Shown piece after piece: positions 13,001-24,982 of a stretch of DNA of 60,000 nucleotides; the first letter of the stretch is position 1; each line of letters begins with the position of its first letter. A program made the position numbers and the translations under genes. The stretch is taken from positions 4,280,001 through 4,340,000 of the forward strand of contig NC_088308.1 of assembly GCF_910592395.1 (NCBI RefSeq). The letters run 5' to 3'. This DNA comes from Lineus longissimus (lineage: Eukaryota; Nemertea; Pilidiophora; Heteronemertea; Lineidae). The notes under the pieces were generated by a model. It did no database searches. It was not told the DNA's origin and was given only the letters and a program-made list of their open reading frames with translations.

Positions 13001-16000
13001 AAAGAATCTGAAACAATTACCATTTAAAACAAGATGTTTTGCTTATAGAATATAGCTTTATAATCTTTGTTTCCATGCTCTCTCTTGTTTTCAGTTGGAG
13101 GAGTTAGAAAAGGCCTTTGCTCAGACTCACTATCCAGATGTATTCACAAGGGAAGATCTTGCCATGAGGATCAATTTAACAGAAGCACGTGTACAGGTAG
13201 GTTCTCTTTGAATTCGGTACTTAATGATTATATCAGGTATCAAGTAACTCCTTTGTTGGACTCTGAACATCGTATTCAACTTGAATACCGATAAAGTCAC
13301 ACCCCTCTTCACCAGGCGACGTGGCATCACAATACAATGATAGGTGTTGCAAGTCTTGAAAGAGAGAAAGTTACTTATAATGATATATTGTATCACGGTG
13401 CAAACCGGCACTTAAGCCTGATTGCTATATCAAATCTGACCATGATAGCAGTTTTATTTCAAAAATGCAACGTGAGCAGAATTGTGACAATGCAATCTCT
13501 TACCGATTTGACATGTCTAAGATGACATTTGTGATAATTAAGGGTTGTATAAAGTAGCATTTCTGTGGTTGTAACTCTTGTTAATAAAAAACCTGGACAT
13601 CAAGCCACGCCCATGCACTCTTAAAGTGTACATTAAATGGATGGGCGGTTTTTTACTTCAATAAAAAGCCGGGAATAATAAAGTTTCGCTTGTCGTGTAT
13701 GAGAGTAAAGTAACATACATTTACAGTGATATGTTGACAGCAGACACTAAGACATGATTATTGCCTCTTTGACCTCTGTTAGACTTTCACAACAATCTTA
13801 AACAATCATGACAGTGTTTTTCTCTTGAAGGCACGTGTCCCTGTGAAATGATTTTATGGTTGACGTCATATAATTTAAAGTACCTGCAAGTATTTATTTT
13901 CCGAAAGAAAAGTTAACAGCTACAAAATATTGTTGGATGCGCACATTTTTAGGGTCCGTATCCCTCTGTGACAGGTGACAGTCCTAAGCCCAGGCTTCTG
14001 TTACCAGAGGCCCTCAGAGAATGAGCCAAGCATTTCTATCAAGAGCGATGGCTTATTATTTCAAAGTATGATGTGATGTTGCCTCTAGACCTGAAAGACT
14101 TAGTGAGGTAACCTTTAGATGTCCGATTACATAGTAGATTAAATAATCTAGCAACTAAATAGCACTAAACCTTCAAGTGTATTCTGTACAAATCACGAAT
14201 TTTGCTTTTTTCAAAAGTTAAATCAACTAATGTAAGCTTTAACATCGGGGTTTAGAATAAGCTGGTGTTAAATGGCTGACGTGTTTCACTGCGTTCAACT
14301 CAAACTTGAATATCAATTTCACACTTTTTTTTACATGAGGCTTCAATCAGACGACAAAATATGATATAATACCTATGATCTGAGATTATGTGATTCAAAT
14401 TTCTAAAAAGCACATTTTATTCTGTCAACAGTTTGACATGTACTACTCGTATTCATTTCAATAAACAGTTTTGATTCGAATTCAGCCGATAGAATATGAA
14501 GAACGCTTTTGATTTCTTTTTGATTTCGTGTTTGGTAGATGAAAGGCTTTTACATGTATATGCAAACACTTTCTTTGTGGAATTGTCGGCCCCGATGAAA
14601 CGCATCTCAATATTCTCTTCAGCAGTGTCCACTGCCTGCTTATATTTGATATTAGTGCAAATTGTTTTGGCAGAAACCAAATCATTTCTGATCTGCAGCG
14701 ATCATTTGGAGGTTCTTCTATAAAAACATTACGACGGACGAAATAATCGTGGGGAGAGTCTTTGGTCTTGTTCGTCACCACGGCGTAAACGTTACATGTA
14801 TGATCGAAAGATTACGAATAAACGAAGCGGTATGAGCCTGCAGAAGTATTTCATGTATTTGTCCGACGTGTATACCACATGTGCTATGTCTGGTTCTCAC
14901 CATGCTGGACATATTGACCACATTCATGCAGGTTGACATTGTTCTCTACAACTGGTATGCACCAAGAAAGTATATCAAACGGAAATGAGCGAGTTTACAA
15001 ACAGGAATCGAATCGAGACCCCTGTCATACTTCAGACACGTTTCAAAAGGCAGCAAAAAATGGGGCGTGGTAGTGTCACTAGCATGAATGATCCACCACA
15101 CATTCTAATCACAGGCACACTGCCCGCATCTCTCTAAAAGACACAGAATTGGCCACCTTTGCGATAATTTGCCTCTGCCACCTCTGGCAGTGGCGCTATG
15201 ATTACAGGGTACGGTCATCTCTCCACTGAAACCCCGCTGTCCCCTCACAAAAACCGCGTGAAATTTCACGCTGCTGTTCAACTCAGGTTGATAGGCAGCG
15301 CGTTTGACCAACAGAACAGCCCTTGGATACTCATTAGATTTCCATTGCAGACACGTAGAAAATCAAAATGAAATTAATTCGTAATAGCTCAGTAATTGGT
15401 GCTTCTGTGGATAAGGCACGGGCGGCCTCAAAAATGGCCGCCGTTTGCTTTTCTGTGCTCAGATTTGTAGACCTCATTCCAATCAAATGGATAATTTGCT
15501 CGGATCAGAAATATTCTTCAAAGGCGCAGTCACGGCACGAGGTTTGCCAAGGGTGACTTAATCAATCTGGTTCTGCTGCCCGCCATGTGTCCCCAACACG
15601 TGCCAGCCAATTTGGTCACGAGCGCCGAACATACCTCGGCCACCACTTGCTACACGCAATCGCTGCCCATAAGTTCACGAAAATGTGGACAATACAATAG
15701 AACGCTGCACAATGATGTTGATGCATGCTTCGCCCAAACCTAATAGTGTCATTATATGAGGATAATAATTTCATTAGCATCCTATTCTCGTGGGTGATGG
15801 AAAGCGTCAAATGATGGGCAGACGACATTGTCCTGGTGGCAGACGATCACAGGGGTCGTGGCCGACGAATGGGAATATATACCCCTGCCGAAGGGTGTTT
15901 TGGACTGTCCATCTCTCGAAACGTTCTTATGAACGTATTGAGGAACAAATGCTTTTTCATGTCTAAGAATATTGATATGAGGCTGTTTACACGGGACCAA

Positions 16001-19000
16001 ACTGATCTAAACTGCCATCCGGATATTGACCCGATGCTTTCTTGCTAAAGATGCCAACATACCTCGAAAAGTGGCTGAGGTTTGGTGTCTGCAGACCCTC
16101 TCTGTCATGTCGCATCTATCTTCCTGACTTTTTCTCTTGCACTGCCAGACGCCACGTCAAAGATGCGGCAGCAGGAGCTTGGATTGGTCTGGGAAATTAC
16201 ATTACTGTTTCTTCGCTGAAAGCTCTTAGCAGATGGCGCAGCCCGGAAGACCAACTTTGACGAAATATTCATGCTGGGCGTCTAATAGCCATCGAATTGC
16301 TTACAGATAACAGTCCATGGTGCGGAGCCGCGGGTCCCAATCGTGGCTTTACAATCGTTAACCAGACACTTTCAATTTCTAACTCTATAGTCCCTGCTTA
16401 GTGTTGAATGTGCTTAGTCTTTCCGGCGAATAAAAATGTTTCTATACTTGCTTGTCGTCATCTATTTCTCATGTTGCCACATTTAATATCCTCCATGACA
16501 AATCTTGAGACATAATTATGTAAGCTTATGTAAGCAATCCAAGTAAGCTTTTTTTTAATATCTCGATGCTTCTATCCTTCGTCATAACCTTTATGTATGA
16601 TGCATGTTCTTGCTCCCAACCCGGTGTTCGTGCCGCCATCGCAGCCATCTTTCCTATGTTTCCATTGATTGAAGGCGTAATTGCAGCAAACAGTGCAACA
16701 TCAACACCAGTTAATGGTGATTATTAGACTGTACACACAATCATCCCCGCACAAACAGGATCAAAAATCGAAATCCACTGGTTTCGGGCGTTATCATCGT
16801 CAGTGGCGTTGCCAGCTTTGGGCACGGACGGCACAGGCAGCAAACATCAATAAAGCTTAATGTTTTAATGTCTCCCCGCGGTCTCCGAATTAGAAAGACA
16901 CAGGTGCTGTCGGAGTAATCTCATAATTAAGTTTGCATAATACAATAAACATTTTTCTATTAAATTACTGGTCGGATCAAACCCTGGGTACCGCAGAGAA
17001 TTGTCTCTGTGTTCCTCCGCGCTAAAAACGATACGCAGTTCGTCCGCGAGATCTTACATGTTCGGGTTTGTGACTTCATGATGTGTCGAGGGAACCGTTT
17101 CGAGATAAAGCTGTACTAGTGATTAAAGGTGATTCTTTAGATTTATTAGAGCTAAGCTAAGGTGTATCATGGGGGTCGATGTGATCAAGGTTTGCCCTGA
17201 TAACCCTTAGATTGGATAGTAGAACAATGAGGATTTAGGCCCAGCTATAGGGGCGAGCGAGCGGGCATTGTTTAAAGACGTGTTTTATGGACTGAGGGGA
17301 AACTAACGTAATGTATTTTGTAATGAAAATGAACCACTAGCATGGTTGGTTGGAAGTGGAAATATCATCTGAAGTCGCCAATCGCACCAGTGGATGATTT
17401 TTTAATTTCCAAATAACCACTGTAGCCGGTATACCATACCATAGGTGCACAGCGGAGGTCTCGCTAAACAAGTTCTATTCGACATTCGCAATAGCATCCT
17501 GTGTACACACCAAATGATGACAATTCTCCAATCCACATATGAAAACAGACAGAAAGTGGAAGTGTTCCCTTATTAAACGATTAAATTAAGGGAAGGTTGT
17601 AATAACTGACCATTTTTTCATACAAAAACCATCAAAATGATAGATATTATACATGCTCAATCGTTTGATTGTTTGCATACCTTCACCTGGACTATTTTCA
17701 TTGCAAATTTCATGATGGAAATGACCAAAGTAATAAATATTGTCATTGTCGATATGTATTACCTATTTTGGTTCAAATTCAGTTGAACTAGACGCAATAC
17801 AACGTTCTGTACTTGATACACAGCAATCTCGAGTCTTTTTAACTTGGACACTCCTCAGTAGATATCAATCAAAACTGGGATAGCTTATTTGTAATTATTG
17901 GATAAAACACTTATTACTTCTCTTAATGTCATTTATTCAAGTATGAAGCAATATAAAATTGATTTCTTTGGGCAGCTTGACCAGTTTGTTTATTCTAAGT
18001 CAGAATCTGGTAAGTAACTCTTTAATTACCCCGGATAGAATCATCCATTGATATATACCATGACAAACGTATTGGCGTCCCATTCCTGTCCTAATTATTT
18101 TTTCTGAATACACAATCCACCAGTAATAATCATGTCCTAAGACTAATCAATGGTAAAAGTTTCAGTCGACCCCCCCCCCCCCCCCCCCCCCACACACACA
18201 CACCTTATCACTCTTTGCATGGTCTTAAAACCTATATCAGATAGACTACAAGGAAATTCATTGAAATCAAGAGTTCCATCCTCAACTAAAAATGATTAGT
18301 GAGACTTCCAATAATATCTTATTTCTGAGAGTTTAGAAAAACTTTCATGCGATTGAAAGGTATACCTTTGGGGCACAAAACATGATTACTAATTAGAAAT
18401 TTTTAAAGCATTTATAATTGTTATTGATGTAGTTTTGAAATATGAAAAGTGTCCTGTTTCTGCGAGGAGTTACTTGACCTGTCCGTTGTGAAACCATCCT
18501 TGCGGTTGTGTTACACACTCCTACCACTCGTGCCCTCAAGCGCTTTCACGTTTTTGAATTCGATAATTGCGACACGAATAGCGTTTAAATGTGTACGTAT
18601 CAAATTAATTGAATTATTATAAACTGTAATGCCACGTTGCATTAAAAATTGTGAAATCAAGCTTCAGTTTTATATTTCAGAACGTCATAGGGCATATAGG
18701 CCACTTGCATGATTACTGGCCCTCCAAAGTGACCTTTGAAAAGGGAGCTGAAGTACATTTTGATATGAAAGGTTGAAGTTTCATGAGAGGAGCGAGGTTG
18801 AAACACTTCGCAGCGTCTACTCCAAATGATTCTGTAGAATCACCTGTCACAAGGGGTTTAAACTTTTCGAGGGGGGTCTACATATCAAACTTCTTTCCAC
18901 GCTTGCAACCAAAAACCATGCACTAGAAGTGCGTACTGGTTTAAATTTATCGATAGTTTAATCCGATTCATATAGAATATCTGTCATGACACTCCAACTT

Positions 19001-22000
19001 AAGCTCGTCCCTCGAGGCGAATATCGTGTGGGTCGAGGTTCTCTGATATCGGGTGCTGCCGAATTCATGCCCAAGTCTAAGAGGATTATATGTCATACAA
19101 ACTTGATTAATTTGATTTTGGAGCTGACTTGGGCGTAAAAATGGTTTAAGCGCGACATCGGTTTGATAAAAAGCAAAAGTCAACTTAATGTCATCTGAGA
19201 GTCAGCGAAACATGTAGATGGGATTTGAAAGAGTTCCATTGAAATATACTGAAGTGGGAGAGATTAAATAGAAATATCTGTTATTCAAAACGACTCTAAT
19301 CCCTTCTAAACTTATTTAGCTACTCGAGATGGAGCGATGACTATAGTCACAACTCTAGTGAAATTTCAATAAGATTTTTATTGAATTAGTACACACGTTA
19401 GGATTTGAAGGGATTTCACAAATAATGTTAACGTGCGCAAATAATATTTCAACTAATGTATGTTTCAGTCCACGTAGCAGCCACACCAAGTTGGCTTTCT
19501 GTGCTACATGTTTACAACTTTTTTTAATCTGGTTTGAATTGAAATTTTTAGAAAAACAGGTTAGACGAAAGTCGCGTGACGTTGTTCCGAATCTGGCCTA
19601 CTCGCAATTGAAATGCCGAAGCAAAGGCATTTGGGAAAGTGGTGTCCGCAGCATGCGTGTAAAAAGAATGTCCGATGTATAACTTTTTATTTGGAATCGT
19701 TTGAAATTTAAAATGATGTGGAGGTTAGCTTTTATCTATGTGACTAAAATGAAATATGGTGCCCGAGTCGAACTTGCCGTAAACCGGAAGTAAAGTTCCG
19801 TAAAACCGGAAGTGAGGTTTGATGGCAACGTAAGCAATGCTCGGATGCACGGGATGTAGTTGTCAAAGATGATTTAGGTGTAGGACCATCACAAGTTGCG
19901 ATTCTCTTATTGATTTCTCTAAGGAAAGAATGAAAAGTCTCAATAAGCCTTGAGGACTAGTGATTTTAAAGAAAAATGTTTGACGAACATTAGCTTTTTT
20001 GACGATGAAAATGAGAGAGAGAGAGTCATTAATTTCGAAGAACAAAGCCAGTGGACAAGCTGCTTGCATTACTCAAACCTTGTTAATTATTCCGCCAATG
20101 AAAAGGAATTTAAAGCAGATATAAAAAGCGACGAAAAAAACTTCCTCGTCTAATGCGAGCGTTTCAAAGGTTAACGTTTGAAATGACGTTACGTCTAATT
20201 AGTGAGGAGAGATTTGAAGCCGGAGGGGGTGTTTTAATAAATAACAAATTGCTGAGGATACAAGACGCTCATTAAATCATCATATTAATGATACGGAATT
20301 AAAAGATGAAAGGCTAAGAGTATAAGCGTTAATTGATTGAATTCGCCAGGAAAATGTAGCCTGTTGCCGTTGAGCTGATTGGCTGTGACTTCGTTAATGG
20401 GTAATAGTTTGCGAAATTTCTTATTAAGTCGCGCTTAATTGTGTTATGGAGTTTCAGATTCGTGACTGGTGGTGTTAGACATGCCTAACGTAAACGCGAT
20501 TAAAACAAGATCAACGCTAGAATACAAAATACAACTCTCTCATTGGTATAATATTATGCTTAATTTTCTTTCTATGCGTATTCCTTTGTCCATAGTAGGT
20601 CTTCAAGGCCTTTGTCATTTTACACCGTTTTGTCCACAAACACTAAAAGCATCTTGCTTTATACGCCGCAGAAAACGCTTATGTGTAGGAACACCAATAC
20701 TTGATATACCAGAAGCCGGAAACAGTAGTCGACGAGGAACATAGTCAGCTGAAGCCCGAACTACCAAATTAGAACAGTTAACTGGCTAAATTCGGTTCGT
20801 AATCTAACAACTCTTGTTGGTAAGTTGACTTTAAAGTTTGTCAACTGACCAAGAAGTTTGAATTGACCAACCTTAAATTGGTCAACTTATCATTTATTAA
20901 TGAGTTGCGTTTTCAGTGATATAAATAGTACAGCTCATTGGGCAAAACATTCTTTCTATTCGCCACCGTACATCACATGATTCAATGCGCGAGTTCAGCA
21001 TCTGTTCTGAAACAATCCGCTCGACTGTTTTCCCTTGACAAAAAAGAAATGCAATTATTTTCAATAGATAGCATCATTAATGAACTTTGCCACTGGGCGT
21101 TGTTTTCTTCACTTTTTCATCGCGATTGTGAAATATTTTACTTGAAATAAAAATAATTGAACTCAGTCATGAGCTCATTATTTTGCTTTTTGAGAACAAA
21201 TTAGGATCTTATTCGGATACAAGGTGAATCAGATCCATGTCAGTGAATTTCCTTCACATCAGTCACCTTTTCGGACATCACTGTCTACCTCTGTTTGTAA
21301 GCAAACCCTTGCCTTGTATTGCCGTAATTGGCAAAATACTGTCTCCAGTTTTCCCGCGATTGTCAGATATGGTCCTGCAGACATAACACTAAATTTACTG
21401 AAAAGGGGCGAGATGATAAAGTAAATGATGAAAAAATGTGTTTATTTATGTCCATCAATATTAGATAGTTGGCTCAATTAGTGTATTTGGTGAATGGCCA
21501 ACAGCATTAGTTGAATTGACTTGGCGCTGATACATACAATGGTATTACCAGGTATGGGTGCTCGCGGTGTTTGAGAGAAAAGATAAAATTACCATGAATT
21601 TATTTTTATGTGAAAATTTATATGATAACGAGCGTGGATGGGTGTGCGTTGGATACTGTTAGCTATTGTTAAACGTGAAATCCATAGCTTATTATCAAAT
21701 AATTTGATAGGAATAAATGCACTCACATGATTTATTAACATAATATCTGCAATTTAATCCTTCGTAGAACTTTTATTAAATAGCAAAATAAAGAATCAAA
21801 GTATTTAAAGAAGTGGAAAAAATCACATGCCTCTCTTTAAACTATCGGTCTTCAATTCAAGGGTGAAGTTTTTCCTTGATCCGTCTACGTGCGGCAAGCC
21901 GCTTGAAACCATGCAGTCAAAGATCAGGAGACTTATCAAAAGAACATCAATTAAGTTCCAGGTACATTTTTATGTCAATCCTCTTTGAATTGATTGCTGA

Positions 22001-24818
22001 TTGCGGACTGATTGAAAGCCCCTGGAGGATGATATCATGATCATTGTCGAATAAAGCACCCAATTTGAACACGATCGCTCGCCATTACTTTAGGCCTAAT
22101 GTAATTATATGTATACGTTCCATCAAAAATTGCTCAAAAAGGTCGCAGATTACAACTATTTGAGGCGATATATCATTGTTATTTTCATTTGAACTTCCTA
22201 ATCATGCTGCCATTAGCAATGATTTCTGGCAAAGTTACATCGAGAACATTCTACGAAATATAAAACTTTTCAATTCATGTAGGCGAAATATTGTCAATTT
22301 TCAATTTCAAAGCATTCAATTGAAATTGATTTTATTCAGATGATGAGTAAATGTGGATACACCCATCGTATAGGATGTATTAAAATGTACAGTACACGTA
22401 CAAAAGTACACTTAAGTAAACAAAAAAACTCGGATTTCATTTACAAACCGCATCTAAGACCCGGGATCATGTGATGTACTGTAGCCTATGTACATTAGTC
22501 TGGGGAAGAATTTGATATTCCACTGTAAGATCTTAATCACTGGCCCTAGTCTCTCTGGCCATAAACTCCCGAGAAATCATTAAACAACACGATAGGACTT
22601 ATTCTTCAGGGGGACTGTATGGTAATGTCATCAAAAAGTCTCTCCGAGAAATCTGAGCAACGGCGGACATTCGAGTATTTAGATGATGATCTTTGATCAG
22701 AATGAAATGGGTTGGACTTTGTCTGCTCATGAATGGATAATTTCTATCATGGCTTCTGTCGTCAAACGCTGGTCTGTACTGTACAGTGTGAATGAAAACA
22801 AAAAATAGCAGCTAGTTTAATGTATTGTAAAACTAGTAGGTAATGGTCAAATTAGCTGTTTATCGAAAATCGACCAGATCAACACTGATCGACTCAAGTC
22901 CGAGTGGGTACAATCATCCCATCAATAAAAACCATCATTCTGAATTCAATAAAACACCTTCTGACTTTATGATAAGTGTTGCACTTCGAGACAATTGCAT
23001 TTCGAATTATACGTGATACTGTACGAGTAAAATAATGCTTCTTGCTGTAAAGATTGTATTCCTCCTTAATTTAAGCCTCCTTCTCAAACTTCAGTTGCCT
23101 AGTTACCAAAGATAAAGAACACTATAAATTCAGACAAGCTGATGGAGAATAATTACAACAAAGACCTCATATTTCCCGTTTTCCGAATTCGGTCATAACC
23201 AAAATACAAATGTTGTCCATTATGATTGGTTCTTGGCAACATCAATCGCGGAGAAGCAGGAATTCTAACCTCTGATTGGACAATTTCATGTCTTTACAAA
23301 GGTTAATGTCAGATGCCCGGGGATGAATTCCCCTGGATATCCTATTAGAAACACTACACGTATATGTATGTGTCATATGCATCTTTTTCTTGCTGTCGTT
23401 CCAGGTCTGGTTCCAAAATAGACGAGCAAAATGGCGGAAGAGCGAGCGGTTTTCGCAACAACCAAAATCTGGCGACGGCAAGACAGAATCAGGTCAAAAC
23501 AAGGAGGGAGAGAAAAACTGCCAAGAGCCACACAGCCCACTCTCTGTAGACCTTGAGGTCAACAAAGATGACGCCCAAGATGATGTGTCGTCTGCGAGCC
23601 TCGTTTCCGATCACAGAACAGACGACATCCAAGTTACAGACTCCGAAGACATGAAAATCGATGTTTCGGGTGATATGAGTGACTCAGGCCACCTAGACTC
23701 AGGCAGCTCATCGGAGAAGGACCAGTTGATCAGGGAATCGGCCTCACCCAATCAAGGGGGAGAGAGGAAGTCCCCAAAATCAGACAGATTCGATTCGAGA
23801 TCACCTCAGCCACATTCCCTGCATCTGCCGCCACACATGTCCAAGCTGTCGCCACCATTGCCACCACCCCCTCCGCATATGCTACCGTTTAGTGAATATG
23901 CCAAGCATCCGTTTCCACGATTTTTCTCTCCTCTTGAAGGGTAAGTTATAAGAAAATGTTGTTCTATTTATGGCCGTTTGAGCGATTTCCCCGAACTAAT
24001 GCTTCTCCTGCTTCCGGATCATAAATATTCAGATTGCGATTCAAAAGGTTAAGCCTTGATTGGTCTCACGGGTTGAAAGTGTATCGTAGTCCTCATCATA
24101 CACGTGTGACATGCCAGAATTTAATATGATAATATGGAGCGTACAATGCTTGAATAATTCCTTGCAGGGGTCTACCCACAATCTTCCCTTTTTTCCCTAT
24201 TTCAACATCCCGAATAGGACTTTTATGAAATCCAAAAAATCTTCAAAAAAGATCAGCTGAGTGTTTTGTGGCGTCCAAAACCTACAAAATAACGAAAATT
24301 GATCCTCCATCAAAGGTCAGTTTATTACATTCCATCTACCTTCCCTTTCAGCAGCTTGTCGAGCTTCAAGCCTTGCCTTGACTCCTTCCTAACGAGCCGC
24401 CCGTACTTGCCTCCCCATCTGCCCCAACATCACCTACCACATCATCCAGCATTCAAAGGTCAGTAACCACAGCAACTATAGTACTAACCCGGTTGCACAA
24501 ACTGAAGTAACGCAACGCTTCTATTTCTCCATAGTGCCTTTCAAACCACGGGTAACCAAATAAGGACATGTTATCTTCAGATTAGAGTGTTTTAAATGTC
24601 ACTTACGGTCATTTTCAACTTTTGCAGGTCTGACCATGTGTAGTTGCTGCGTGACCAGACCACCCTGTAACCCTGGCCCGCTAAACCTCCCTGGCACGGA
24701 ACAGCGCACGTCGAGCGTGGCCGATCTGCGGAGGAAAGCTCGGGAGCACTCGGAAGCAATCGCGGTTGAGGCAACCGGAAGTGGACCAAAATCGGACGGA
24801 TCATCAAAATCGGATTGA
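9989..24818 (+). CDS. Drgx: Drgx (Prrxl1/DRG11) paired-type homeodomain transcription factor, six coding exons
   Basis: Joining exons 9989-10079, 12398-12489, 13095-13196, 23405-23940, 24352-24458 and 24628-24818 gives 1119 nt, 372 residues, with every splice phase agreeing (1, 1, 1, then 0, 0 at homeodomain introns, 2, 1 as read at each junction) and GT-AG at all five introns. The protein begins MFCFHCPP, close to the MFYFHCPP start of vertebrate DRGX. The homeodomain is residues 50-109 ([11 protein letters not shown] to [12 protein letters not shown]), paired class with Gln at position 50. The C-terminus has [10 protein letters not shown], as in vertebrate KGGPLCSCCV, and an OAR-type motif [19 protein letters not shown]. 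In vertebrates this nuclear factor specifies dorsal-horn and sensory-ganglion neurons. At 372 residues it is about 110 longer than human DRGX (263), mostly because of an acidic, Ser-rich and Pro-rich linker after the homeodomain. Orthology is firm; function in this animal is inferred. Confidence 0.95.
12398..12489 (+). CDS. Drgx: Drgx coding exon 2 (homeodomain N-terminal arm and helix 1 start)
   Basis: Acceptor atttcag at 12391-12397 and donor gtaaac at 12490. The first two bases complete a Tyr codon with exon 1. It encodes [12 protein letters not shown] and then [17 protein letters not shown], ending after homeodomain position 12. The basic N-terminal arm (RRKQRRNR) makes minor-groove contacts in this class. 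Confidence 0.95.
12533..12780 (-). mobile_element. tRNA-derived SINE in Drgx intron 2
   Basis: On the minus strand the head contains an RNA polymerase III A box TGGCCTAGTGG (12774-12764) followed by TTAAGG, and a B box GGTTCGAGGC (12730-12721), the spacing of a tRNA. The flanks do not pair as an acceptor stem, so it is not a tRNA gene. The body runs to a T/A-rich tail at about 12533. It lies only some 45 bp from the exon 2 donor and antisense to Drgx. Boundaries are approximate and the target duplication was not resolved. Confidence 0.78.
13095..13196 (+). CDS. Drgx: Drgx coding exon 3 (homeodomain helices 1-3)
   Basis: Acceptor gttttcag ends at 13094 and donor gtaggt starts at 13197. It encodes 34 residues from [17 protein letters not shown] to NLTEARVQ, homeodomain positions 13-46, almost identical to vertebrate DRGX. 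The exon ends at the 46/47 junction, an intron position shared by many paired-class homeobox genes. Confidence 0.96.
13197..23404 (+). other. Drgx intron 3 (10.2 kb)
   Basis: Large intron splitting the homeodomain between positions 46 and 47. It contains a poly-C/AC repeat (18170-18203) and otherwise no recognisable coding sequence. GC-richer stretches around 15110-15310 and 15840-16260 stand out from the AT-rich background and could be regulatory, but nothing in them can be identified by eye. Confidence 0.85.
18170..18203. repeat. Poly-C followed by (CA)n
   Basis: About 22 consecutive C followed by six CA units, inside Drgx intron 3. The homopolymer length may be unreliable in assembly. Confidence 0.95.
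23405..23940 (+). CDS. Drgx: Drgx coding exon 4 (homeodomain recognition helix end and long linker)
   Basis: Acceptor cgttccag ends at 23404 and donor gtaagt starts at 23941; the exon ends with two bases of a codon. It opens with [15 protein letters not shown], the DNA-recognition helix with Gln50. About 125 low-complexity residues follow, rich in Asp, Glu, Ser and Gln (for example [25 protein letters not shown]), then a His/Pro-rich stretch with a run of six prolines. This linker accounts for most of the extra length over vertebrate DRGX and looks intrinsically disordered. Confidence 0.95.
24352..24458 (+). CDS. Drgx: Drgx coding exon 5
   Basis: Acceptor ccctttcag ends at 24351. The donor is GTCAGT at 24459, giving a phase that makes the Gly of [10 protein letters not shown] across the junction. 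It encodes [20 protein letters not shown] and a His/Pro-rich end. In vertebrates the corresponding region is FFPSCLPGTLLNTATYA and following, so it is only loosely conserved. Reading past this donor meets a stop within two codons. Confidence 0.88.
24628..24818 (+). CDS. Drgx: Drgx coding exon 6 (CSCC motif, OAR-type domain, stop)
   Basis: Acceptor ttttgcag ends at 24627. It encodes [17 protein letters not shown], then [19 protein letters not shown], the OAR-like motif that in vertebrate DRGX reads [19 protein letters not shown]. The stop TGA is at 24816-24818. The OAR motif of paired-type proteins modulates transcriptional activity. Confidence 0.95.
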
Positions 24819-24976
24819 AGGAGGATTTACTATCAATACAGTCAAAACTGAAAACATAAGAGCCATCATTTTCTTCGAACTGTTATTTATTGATGTTGGT
24901 TGTTTAAGTCAGCCCACATGTGTGATTGCCCACATCAGACATTTTTCTGATTGGATGACATTTTCTGATAGCGCCC

Positions 24977-24982
24977 AATAAA
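24977..24982 (+). promoter_or_regulatory. Candidate Drgx poly(A) signal AATAAA
   Basis: First canonical AATAAA about 160 bases after the Drgx stop codon. Plausible 3'UTR length, but a hexamer alone is weak evidence. Confidence 0.45.

Noticed and set aside
20811-20900. Cluster of inverted aagttgac/gtcaactt motifs in Drgx intron 3
   Set aside because: Arms are short and irregular, with no target duplication; not distinguishable from chance in AT-rich sequence.
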